A model generated the notes under the pieces. The model searched no databases. It was given only the letters and a program-made list of their open reading frames with translations, and had not been told where the DNA came from. This document shows positions 22,746 to 33,213 of a DNA stretch of 64,000 nt, in pieces. Every line of letters starts with the position of its first letter. Within the stretch, counting starts at the first letter, position 1. A program made the position numbers and the translations under genes. The stretch comes from Hsuehochloa calcarea (Eukaryota; Streptophyta; Magnoliopsida; Poales; Poaceae), in contig CM070604.1 of assembly GCA_036346395.1 (NCBI GenBank), positions 2,455,501 through 2,519,500 on the forward strand. Reading direction: 5' to 3'.

Positions 22746-25060
22746 TAAAAACTTAACTTAATCTAAACAACAATAATCTATAATTAGCAGTAAATTAAAT
22801 TCAACTAAACAAGAACAAAACATAAGCTCATATTGATATCAAACACATCGCCAAACAATTTCATATAATATTATATTATCAAAGGTTCATCAACAGAATT
22901 TACAATAGGAAGTATTACATCAAAAATACAACCTCGGTATAACTTAGAATCAATTAAAAAAATCCATTACAAGCCTCACTCCTCGAGTCAAAAATCAAGA
23001 GCAACCACACTCAAGCAAGCCAAAACAAAACCTCCGCAACCAACACAACCAGCCAGCCAAGCTACTGCCACCGCAAGCCAAGAACAGAGAACAAGTCGTG
23101 CATCACAATACCATACCACATCCAAAACCACACACAGAGAAGTAGTAAAGGAGGTGAGGAGCATCAAACGAGAAGGGGAAGATGATGGAGCAAGGACGGT
23201 AAGGGCGACGAACTAGAACAGTCAACGTTCACCAGGGATCACGCCAAGCCGGCAGGAACCAGGGGGACCGAAGAGACCAAAGGGAACACTGGAGAGCACC
23301 ATCACCACCTCCATCACCACCACGACAATCATCACTGCCATTCCATTCCTAACCCGACCAAACAAGGTAGCCCACCATTTTTCCCCCACTCTTACTTTTG
23401 TCCAATCCGAACCACAACATGCGAGCCAAACCATGCCCATAGCATGCAAAAGTAACCATAGTATCAACTGAGTCCATCACAGAGCAATGGGGGAACGAGG
23501 TAGAGGGAGAGAGGGAGTAGAGAGGGGAGTAGAGGAGAGGATACCTTGGTGAGACCATGGCTACACCACCAACGGCATAACTACGCGCACCTGACGGCCT
23601 CGCACTCCCCAGCGTGTGGGAGGCCTCGAGCCTCGCCGTAGATAGCCACGACAGCCACCCCATCACTTTCACTATGCAAGAACAACAATCAACCAAAGTC
23701 AGAAAATGAATCAAGTTCAAACCCTAAAACCAAAATAACAAAAGGGGAAAAAAGGAGGAATCGAATCTGGGTGAGTAGCAAGCCAAATCCCGGCCTCCAC
23801 CCACAAATAGAGCGGCCCTGTAAGAGGAACCGGGCCAGAGGCGAGCAAGCCGAGCAGCAGGGCGCGAGCAGGCCAGGCAGCCAAGGCGCAGGGAGCAGCC
23901 GGAGGCGGCGCCAAAGAGAGAAACCAGAGGAAGTCAGCGCCGGAGAGTAACCAGGGGAGGGGAGATTTTCCTCAGGAGCAAACCATGCGACCGAAGCAAG
24001 CACCAGAGAAGGAGAAGTGAGGAAAAGGGGAAGATGAAGTAGGTGGCCAAAGGGCTTCGGCCGAAAGGAATGAGAAGGAGAGAGTGACGAACTCTGTTGT
24101 CCCGATCTTTCGGTGAGATGGGTAAATTCCGATTGGATGACGGTCAGCTCTCACGATCCAGGCTACGAACACAACACACACGAACCAAGCAATCACTGAA
24201 CTAACCACCAAGTCGCTATCAACCGTGCTAAAGACCCGGTTGACCTGATCACGAGGATCAATTCCTGCAAGCAATCGAAGAACAAGCAAGAACGAGGTAA
24301 AAAAGCAATCTGAATTGCAAATATATGATTAAGTTCAAGAGGTGAGATTTCGCAGAGGTTCTTGACGGTTGGTCTAGTCGACACAAGCGAAGAACGAGAG
24401 TTTTCACAATGGAGAAACTAATCAAACGAGATCCGAGTTCTATAAAAAGGAGACGGCGACTCCTATATAGGGAGACGACCAGGGGTGGCGGCCAGCAAAG
24501 TGGGCGCACGCCCCTAGGGTTACAAGGCCCATGGGCCCAAGTGGAGGTGGCGCAGCACCCGTTTAACTTGGACTCAGAAATAGACGTGGACTCTTTTGAC
24601 GATTGTGGCCGGTTCGGATGGAGTTTGATGATGATCTTGGATCCGTTGGAAAGTAGACTTGATAAGCTTTCCATGAAGTCCAGAATCACCCCAAACAGAG
24701 TCTCTAGGAAGAAGTTACGATAATTTCAACTTAGTACTATTGCAGCAGTCCGAATTCGAATCTAGAACGAGCCCAACTCGAACTCTTACTTGACATGGAC
24801 CCAAAGTGATGTGGTGATCTCCATTATGTCTTTCATGCATGTCCATGACTCCACAAGCCCCTCCTTGATCCGTTCCCATGTTCCTAAGCACAATTAAATC
24901 ACTTGCATTAGGTAGCGGTTTATCTTCAGTAATATATAAACATAGGAACGAATTCACCTGGTAATTAAGTTGGCGAGCACGAGCTCGGGTAAGAGGTTCT
25001 TGTACTGGTTGTGGATGAGTCGTGTGTGTAGGCGCGGCTATGTCCATAGTAGGGATGTCC
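22746..25060 (-). mobile_element. Gypsy retrotransposon 3' end (LTR and polyprotein tail), copy 1
   Basis: The minus-strand frame at 24715-25047 reads LTRARARQLNYQVNSFL and LIVLRNMG, typical of the C-terminal tail of grass Ty3-gypsy polyproteins. Left of it (22746 to about 24710) is long non-coding DNA with a TATA-like ctatatagg on the minus strand near 24470, consistent with a 3' LTR. No second LTR is present, so this is a fragment. The exact LTR limits are not resolved. Confidence 0.65.
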
Positions 25061-26129
25061 TCATCAGAGAGAGTAAGGACAAAGGGGTTAAGAGGTAGAA
25101 AGGTAAATTCTAGTAAGGAATAGTGGTAGTAGATTTAGCAGTAGAAATGAGCACCAGTAATAATAAGTGTCGGTGTTGTGTAGATGTTGGACCAAGCAAA
25201 ATCATGAGCCACGCTAGGATAGATAGCAGCAGACCGACCGGTATAAGATAAAATCGGGAAAAAATGCAAAATTAATCTATGACTTTATCAATAAATTAAG
25301 CACCGATAAAACTCACTAAAATAGACAAATAACCTGATACGTTAAAAATAATTTAATCATGATAGAACAACAAAAATTAAACAACCCCTGGTAAATATTA
25401 ACCCTAAAACGGACTGGCCAAAGTCCGTCAATAACGAACGCGTAACCCGATATCAATAAAGTTGGGCCCGATTTATTTAAAGAAGTAAGTAAGTACGTAC
25501 ACACTTAAGTAAAATCAATTATGATATTTGTATGTGTAAAATTGAATAGACCTAGTTGCATACGTGATAATCGATTCGGTTGTGTGTAGTGGTTGTGTCA
25601 CTAGATTAAGGTCGCCTAAATTCAGGAAAAACCCTGGGAGCCGAGTAAGACCAGCCCATCCATTCTATCATGAGCCAGCCCATGCTAAGGCAGGCACTCG
25701 TGAGTTCCGTGACCGTAGATTCTAGAGCTAAAGGGTCGTAGGAAAATAACCATTAGGGAAATGCTAACCTAGTGAGGATCTGAAAAGTTTATTAAATTAA
25801 AATCTACCGAAAAAGAAAATCAACTGATTAATGTACACATAGTAGCAAATAAATGCAACTAAGTATTTATTTATTACTTGCGTATGCCGTATAATTGCAA
25901 AAGACAAAATAGCATAGGCAGGAATAGCTAATCTAGAATTTGTTGACGCTGATCTTTTCTACGACTACGAAGTCAAACCCATTTCTTGAACATCAACCTA
26001 GTTATATTAAATGTAAAAGTTACTTTGTTGTACCTTATATGCATGTGCATTAAAATTTTCTCTCAAAATAAAATCGGATAAAAGAAAGAAGAGAAAATAA
26101 AATAGATGAATCATATGGGGTAGATAAGA
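25061..26129. other. Unassigned nested repeat DNA, copy 1
   Basis: AT-rich, no recognised domain. It lies between the gypsy fragment and the copia fragment inside the MULE and is present in both block copies, so it is probably more retrotransposon sequence. Confidence 0.4.
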
Positions 26130-29023
26130 ACCTGTCTGAGCGATAGTTTTCTCTATATCTTTTCTATGCTCTAAAGGACGCTTTTTCGGTTTACTTATCG
26201 ATTCTCGTTTTGTTCCTTTGGTTCGGGGAGTTATTCTTGGTTATTCCATACTCTTAATTTTGTCATAACTCAACCTGAATTAAAAGATGCATCTCATTCG
26301 AAGGGAATCGGATTTTGTGCATTTCATTCCGCATTGCATTATAATCAAATGGAGTCTTGTTTATTATCCCTTATGATATGTTTTCACTGCTTTACATCTT
26401 GCCATGATTTATGCTAAACCGCTAGATCTATCATGACTTTTTATGTAGTTTAGTCTTTGCCATGCTAAGGTATTTAAAATGCTAAACTTGAATTAAAATC
26501 TTGTCATGATAGCTCTTGAGACTAGAAGAGGTTGAAACTATCCTTTATGATTTTCGCCATGTCAAGTAGGTGAGTTGAGTCCTGAATCTCTTTTGAACTT
26601 TTGAGTAAGCTATGTATTTGTTAAGAAACATGACTTATCTCTAATCATCGGTCTAAAACTTCAAAAGCAAAATGATCTCTTGGTAAAAACTGATCTCACC
26701 AAATCTTTCTCATGAGACGGCTTGCCATTGCACTAGGCATGAACTGTGGGAGCCTTGGATGACCTAAGATCACCTCCAAGTCTGTTGGTTGGAGTGGTCC
26801 ATAAGGCTGGGGATCCATGGCTTAAAAAATGGTTGAAGCTGGAGTGTTGTGGATGGCACCTAGTGAGCTTGCCAATCAAATAAAACCGAAAAAAGTCTTG
26901 GAAAAAGAAAAATGTGCTAAAATTGCTTATCTTCAAAAGACCGAGTTCGATAAAATGAGTCCTTCTTCAACTGGTAGCACTCTAAAGGAAAGATGAGTCT
27001 TCTTGGTTCAACTTAGATTTTTGACATGGCTTGCATCATCCTTGGATATCTTTAGCTAGATTTCAATCTTGACTTATTTGACTGCTAAAGAATTGGATCA
27101 TTAATCAGATTATGGATTTTCTGTCTTAGCTATTCTCTACATCAATTGTCATGATCTTGATAGCATTCTTACGTGTTATGGCTTGGTGTAATTTCTAATA
27201 ATCATTTTGGATAATCTACATGGCTCCTATTGCTTAAAATAAACATCATATAGTCTTTTCCTCCTTTTCTACATATTGATGATTTTATTGCCAAAGGGGG
27301 AGAATGTTTGTGAGAAAAAGCCTTTTCTGAAGAAAAGCCTTGAGTTTTGTGCGAAAATTGCTCTTTCATCTCATCTCAAGTCTTTTTCTTTTTGTCAACT
27401 TGGTCTTGAGCTTAATTACTTTGTTTAGACCTTGGTTGACAGTAATCTCAAACTCATCTTATGCCTTTTGGTAATTGTCAATATACTCATCAAGGGGGAG
27501 ATTGAGAGACCATGTGAGAGGTCCTCCACTCTGAGTGATGAGTATTTGACAAGTGTGTTGATTAGATTGAGAGTTGGGTTTTTCGGTTTGACTTTTCGGC
27601 CGAGTCAGGAAATCGAACTACCATGTGTATGGAGCGGAAGTTCGATAAATCGAACTACTGGCGTTGGAAATAGGATCTTCCGATTAACTGGGTTTTGGTC
27701 TCGGTGAAGGAAATCGGAAATTCCGCACAGGGTAGAGTGTCCGATATTTCGACATTGAGTGTTCTCTGAGTTGCTAATCGAATTAAATATCCGGAAAGTC
27801 GGATGTTAGAAGATCGGAATACCGCAGATTGAGAGAACTCCGATAAACCGACAGCGTGCGGATGTTAAATCGGAACTTCCGTCGTAGTAATCGGAACTTC
27901 CGATTGTGTGCCGAGAAGAATATTTTGTGTTTTGATTTTGTATGAGTTTGAGTCTTATACAAATATTGATGCTATGATATTGTGCAATGCTATGTGATGT
28001 GTTTTTGTCGTGTTGATTGCAGGCATCAAGATGGAGTCGTGGCGAGACACGTGGACCGGACTAGCGCAGGAGGCGTTGAGGTCGAACGGTCGGGATGTGT
28101 CGAAGACGGCGTGAATCTTGAAGCGGTTGCAGTCGTGCACAACAAGGTGTGGAGGCTTCGGAAGGTGCGCAAGGCGAAGGGTCTTTTCGCAGCGCAAAAG
28201 TGGAGGCGGTTCCGTTCGGGTGTAGCGGGCTTAATGGGTTGGAGGCCCATTAGCAAAGGCTATAAATAGGGAGAACCCCGAGTTAGGGTTAGACTTTTGG
28301 AGAGAAAATTAGGTTAGCTCTAGAAAAGGATTTGTTTTGCTTTTTGAGAGCTTGTTGAGAGGGAGAGTATGAATGAAACCTATTGTAATCATTCCTCTTT
28401 ATGTTACCTCAGTAATCCATGTTTCAATCCAATGAAACTGAGGTTTCGATTATTTGATTTTGCAACTCTCTCTCTCTGCTCATGTTGAATATCTAGGTTT
28501 TGGCATATCTTTTGATTCGTTTTATGAGATAGCATGAAACTTCATATCTAGAATCGTTTTGGTATTGGCTCAAAGTTTCATGCTCTAAGAATGAGAATAC
28601 AATTTATCATTGGTTTTGGTCTTTCTTGCTCCTTCTTCAAGAAATCGTTAACTTTGGTTCGATTATTGAATCTTTGTTGCGATTCTTCTCCATAAGGTCA
28701 AGATGGTGTTTAGGATGATGTCCTGTGAAACTTGACTGAGAAGAGCATTCAAGATTAAGTAGTTTGATTTTTGGGCAAAAACCCGAGCGCTCGTTTCTTC
28801 AATCGGGATAATCGAGCTTAGATTTTATGCAATGAAGTACATAGCGGAACTTCCGCGATATACACGCGGAACTAAAACCAATCGCCTAACTTCCGCCGAG
28901 GTGAAACTTGTTTTTGTTATTTGATCTTGCTTCATTTGCTTTCTTTAGATCTTCGAGAGATCTTTGTAGGCGTTTTAAATACATTGAAGGGAGTATTAAT
29001 TTTAGGCACCATTCCATTTGCCA
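26130..29023 (+). mobile_element. SIRE/Maximus-like copia 3' end with LTR, copy 1
   Basis: Degraded internal DNA leads to the polypurine tract gccaaagggggagaa (27290-27304), then an LTR starting TGTTTGTGAG. This arrangement is characteristic of SIRE/Maximus copia elements. The 5' LTR and pol domains are missing, so only the 3' end remains. Confidence 0.7.
27305..29023 (+). repeat. Copia LTR, copy 1 (about 1.7 kb)
   Basis: Starts TGTTTGTG after the polypurine tract and ends near gcca (29023). A TATA box (tataaata, 28261-28268) followed by a leader-like stretch marks the likely LTR promoter. Many copies of a short palindrome of the form GGAAnTTCC or close variants are spread through it (for example 27712, 27876, 27895, 28853). 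Confidence 0.65.
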
Positions 29024-29025
29024 TT

Positions 29026-29790
29026 TGGTCCTTCATGTGGAGATAATTCTTTGCGGTACCATAAATTACTTTGTTGATGAAACAAAACGTGTCACCGCGA
29101 TGGCAAATGATGAGTATTCTTTCCCACCATGATCACCAAGTATATGGAGGAGGAGAGCAAGAAGGGTGAGATGCACCAAGCATTCAAGATGGGCATAAGA
29201 GAGCTTCGCTTCGAAATACTGTGCAGGGATAAAGGACAACGCGGGACGAATCGCGAGAGGATCACCCACGAGTGCACGTTACGCCGCGCTAGTTGCGTAT
29301 ACACTTGCAATAAACCTCTTCTTCTGCATAGGCCCTGCTCTCATGTCATGGTCGCGTGTTCGATGGTGGCGCAACATCCAGTCTAGTACCTCTCTGACTA
29401 TTTCAACAAGGAAGAGGTGATGCAAACCTGGAGTGCATAGATGTATGGTTACAACGTGGTTGGCCATTTCACTGGCCATCCGATCTGGGAGCAACTTATC
29501 TAGGCCGCAGACATTGATAGGCTGAAGGGGAAGGTTGGTTAGCGATAGATATGACGCATCAAAAATGACATAGACGAAGCAGAAGCCAAGCGTCTTACGA
29601 AGAAGTGCTCCATTTACAGGGAGTCTGAGAACACCTTCAAGAAATACTCTACGAGAAATTCACAGGACGAAGGAGACATCGGTAATCCTAACGTCGCCGC
29701 AGGGACCTCATCCGACCGCCCCACTCGAGGTAGTCCACATGGCGGACGTTGAGGTCATGGCCACGGGAAAGGTTCGTCCTGTTGAAATAT
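29026..29790 (+). pseudogene. MULE transposase, C-terminal part with SWIM zinc finger (copy 1)
   Basis: Resumes with VEIILCGTINYFVDE and continues through TKYMEEESKKGEMHQAF to CNKPLLLHRPCSHVMVACS, the C-x(n)-C-x-H SWIM finger that follows the catalytic domain in MULE transposases. It was joined to the part ending near 22745 before the nested insertions. Confidence 0.85.
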
Positions 29791-30006
29791 GTGGTGCCCA
29801 ATACTTTGTAATATCACTTTGGTCTGTCAAAAAACAAGGTGATGACGTTGCGGTGAATGGTTTGTAATGTCAATGCGATTTGTCCACAAAATATATGACG
29901 ACGTTGCGCTGAATATTATGTAATATCATTGTGATTTGTCGACAAAATATGTGATGATGTTGCGCTGAATGTTATGTAATATCACTGTGATTTGTCGATA
30001 AAATGT
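29783..30006 (+). repeat. 56-base tandem repeat at the MULE 3' end, copy 1
   Basis: Three units of exactly 56 bases (29839-29894, 29895-29950, 29951-30006), preceded by a more diverged fourth (29783-29838). Each holds a core like gacgttgcgctgaat and ends in cgatttgtc-type and caaaatat-type motifs. Confidence 0.9.
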
Positions 30007-30111
30007 GCTTGAAAATAGTCAGAGAAAGATGTGTAGAGGTCCCTTTTGCCAGTTGAATCGACGACCTCTCTGTACTATTGAACTCCCTATCGCCGGTGCA
30101 TAGGTCCTTGT

Positions 30112-30166
30112 CGCCAATTGGAATAGCGACAGGAGCCTGCCGCCACTGTCGCCATTCCAATTGGCG
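30112..30166. repeat. 21-base inverted repeat near the MULE right end
   Basis: Arms 30112-30132 and 30146-30166 are complementary with one mismatch, around a 13-base loop. In the second block copy the left arm and part of the loop (29 bases) are missing. Confidence 0.85.
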
Positions 30167-30180
30167 CCAGATACCTACTT

Positions 30181-31740
30181 TTGTAAATAAAAAATATGAC
30201 TATTTAATTTTTAATTATTTTTTGAATTGATATTATTTTTAAAAAAATTCGTGAGTGGATGAGGTAGCTAGTAACTACTGAGCTTAAGCTTACTCCATTT
30301 TTTCACATTCCAAAAATCAGAAAAAACTAATTAAAGGCTTTGCATTGGAGATCACATATGCTTGTATCAGTGATAAGGAGGTAATTGGACCATTTAAGCA
30401 CCTGTATGGATTTGCTTCCATTGGAAGGGAGAATTTTTATACCAGTGCTTAATGATGTGGCGATACTTTCTCTCTAAGCACCTGTGCATGAGCACTTTGC
30501 GTTGTACATGTCCTAGAAGCCTATGTGTTAACCAGTCATTCGAACAGCTGAAGAGTTTAAATCGAAATGATGCCAATATTTAAGCACCAATTTGCAGTTG
30601 GCAGTTGATACTTGGTACTATTCCTGTCCAAGAGTCAAAAAATGGAAAAGAAGAGAGTTAAGTTCTCACATCACCGGATAAGCTGTATTCCATCAGTTGA
30701 TCACCCTGAAGTTGACATACTCAGTGAGAACCCATCCTGAAGTTGACATACTCAGTGAGAAACCATCATTGGTACAACAACCCTGTTTCTCTTTTATTCT
30801 GACAACCATAGTTTACCACAGACTAATAGATTCTAGAGGAAAGATTAAGGCAAGATTAAGATTTGCCTTTGCAAGTCATCTGTTTCATTTGAGAAAGAAG
30901 TAGCAACTCATCCCATGTTAACTCCTAGCTACCTACTTGTCTTTCGACCCAAGACTAATAGGAAATAAACCCCATCTCCATTGAAACAATAAGATGGATT
31001 AGACACCAAATTAACTATTCATAATGATATAATTCCTAAATAAGAGAAGTATTTAGGTTGTTTCATTTAAAAAGAAGTATTTCTTGTGATAAAGAAATCC
31101 TTGTGCAGTTTATTATAGATCCATCTAGGATTGCTTACGATGTTAGCAATTCTCTGAGATGTTATGCGAGAAACTGAAAAATGCCATAGAGGAAGCTCCA
31201 AAAAAAATGTTACTACTCCCTGCAACAGTTGAGCTCCAAGAAAAATATCACTACTACGACCGTTGAGCTCCAAGAAAAATATTATTACTCACTGCAACAG
31301 TTGTGCTCTAAGAAAAATATTACTACTCCCTGCAACCAGGGGCGTAGCTACATTTGGCTCAATGTATTTTTTTTTTTCACAGAATTTAATATAAGATTTT
31401 AATCTAGGTTTCAAACCATTGCTCTAGAGGCTCAAGACCTTAAGTTCACCCTTGCCTACAACAGAGAAAGCTCTTTAGAAGAGTTGTTAGTTAACGTAGG
31501 GCGAGTTCCAAATGGCCGACATCCTTTTCCTGCCCTCTCTTTCAAAGCTTTCTTATATACAGAGCACTATATTCTCTCTCGCTGAATTTGATCCATGGAT
31601 GTAAGGTACTAAGACCCTCCAAAAAGAGGGAAAATGGTGGACAGAGACAAAGCTAGAACCAATTTTGTTCTAAAATATTTCTACTTTTCCCTTCTCACAC
31701 TAGGGCCGGAAGAAATATCCATTCCCTCCTGAAATGAGGA
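30181..31740 (+). other. Region upstream of the RING-H2 gene, copy 1
   Basis: No gene seen. It contains a 31-base tandem duplication (30705-30735 and 30736-30766) that is single in copy 2, a 38-base tandem repeat (31195-31337), and a decayed transposon edge at about 31335 (caggggcgtagcta), where copy 2 has an extra 32 bases. Confidence 0.5.
31195..31337 (+). repeat. 38-base tandem repeat, copy 1
   Basis: Four imperfect units, each beginning gctccaa or gctctaa and containing aaaaatatta and ctgcaacagttg (31195-31232, 31233-31266, 31267-31304, 31305-31337). The second is four bases short. Confidence 0.85.
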
Positions 31741-33213
31741 GTTTGGAAGGATAATACAGGCAAAAACGGTGTTCAGGCGTTCAGCTACTGACTTTCGGTT
31801 GTTGATTTGTCTTCTTCAGAATAAACACGAGCGGCGAGAGAAAGCGGCGGCGCCCAACCTTCCGAGCGGTGGGCGTTTAACCCGTGCGCGCCGACGCGGA
31901 GAAGCTAACCGGCACGCACGCATCTTGACGCAGTTCCAACGGAGGGATCCCCCTCCGCGTGGGCCGCGACCGCGTCACGTGGGCGAGACGGGGCTCCGTT
32001 AGTATGTAACGGGTTACGTCTCTTCCTCCGTGAATCCAACCCGTTAAGGCTAGTACTAAATAAATCACCTCGGATCTGACCAATTTGTCTCCGTTTGCAC
32101 GCCGTCTCATCCGACTTCCATTCGAGAAGAAGGTAAGGAAAAGAAAAGAGAAGAGAAGAAAAGGGGAGACGCCGCCGCTCCGAGGAGGTACGAAAATGGG
32201 TGGATGGATGCGTTTGATTAGATAGGGGAGTAAGAAGCTTGGAAATCTCCCTTCTTTTGATCGTTTCTTCGTTTCGTATGTGTAAATTTGAGGATTTTGG
32301 GACCAAAAGTTCGTTTCAACCTGTTCTTTATTTCCCAAATGACTTGTGGATATGTGTTGAATTTATCTGGACGGCTGGGCTTATTTGGCTGCTACTGTTC
32401 TCCTCTTCAATTGGTTTGTTTGCGCTTTGGATTGGTTGATCTATGTGTAGATTTTTTAGTTCGTGGTCATTTTTGTTGCAGCAACCAGCAAGTAATCTTT
32501 CTATGTGTGTGTGTGAGCTGAGAGGTGCGATTCTAGAATTTTGTGGGCACGGTTATCTTGAAATGATTCATGAGCCATCGTGTTCATTCTGCGCTGGGAG
32601 AAATTTTATAGTGTCATATATATTTTCGATGCTGTGTGAGTGTCTTCTGCAAACTTTTCTTCATTGCCGGAAATTGATTGACAGGCTAACTTGTTGTTTT
32701 AATAACTTGAAAGGAATTGCGTGGTTTGGGATGCTAGATAGACGAATGATGTTTGCACATGTTATAGTTATCGATGACCCCAAGTGTTTTATATAGTGTG
32801 TGGTCCCAAGAATGACTTTTGTTTCAAGCAGGAAATCCTGCATCATTATATCACAATCTAAACTGGTATGAATCTTGTAATGAATTTATAGAAATCCATA
32901 AACAAAGGTAAATATAGCTCTCATGGAATGGAGTGGAAGTGAATGTTCTTAACTAACAGTAGGTGCAAAGTTGGATTGTTTGGTGCTATTGGAGATTTGT
33001 TACATTACCTTCTTCACAGTTTCTTACCTGAAATGTATCATTTCTAGAGACACCTTTCATATATATTTAGGTTCTCTTTCCTTTTGTTTGTCACAACATT
33101 AATTCTCCTGTAGTTATTTGTTTCTAACCTTTATAAAAGTTGTGGCTGCAGAATTGCAGTACAAGCTGTACTGGAGAAGATATATACCTCTGTGTTTTCT
33201 ACTGCATTTTGGT
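31741..33213 (+). promoter_or_regulatory. Promoter, leader and 5'-UTR intron of RING-H2 gene, copy 1
   Basis: A GC-rich stretch with a G-box (CACGTG, 31976-31981) precedes a pyrimidine- then purine-rich leader. A donor (gaagaag/gtaagg, intron start 32133) and an acceptor (tggctgcag, ending 33151) define a probable 1,019-base intron in the 5' UTR. This explains why ORFs reaching upstream of 33214 (reading MFLTFIKVV) should not be taken as the protein start. Confidence 0.65.

Larger units (their letters stand above)
20510..30180 (+). mobile_element. Mutator-like element, copy 1, split by nested retrotransposons
   Basis: A MULE transposase remnant lies on the plus strand in two parts (20833-22745 and about 29026-29790), separated by gypsy- and copia-derived DNA. 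Possible termini are related motifs around 20537-20557 (gtcaccgttccaaatggtga) and, inverted, around 30146-30168 (gtcgccattccaattggcgc). The exact ends and any 9-bp target duplication were not established. Confidence 0.72.

Noticed and set aside
27305..29023. GGAAnTTCC motifs as heat-shock elements
   Set aside because: Heat-shock elements need GAA and TTC separated by two bases; here the spacing is one.
29783..30006. Regular 56-base repeats as a CRISPR array
   Set aside because: Units are directly adjacent without unique spacers, in a plant transposon.
32239..33213. ORFs of 66-117 codons upstream of the RING-H2 Met
   Set aside because: They fall in the inferred 5'-UTR intron and are shared by both copies only because the DNA is duplicated.
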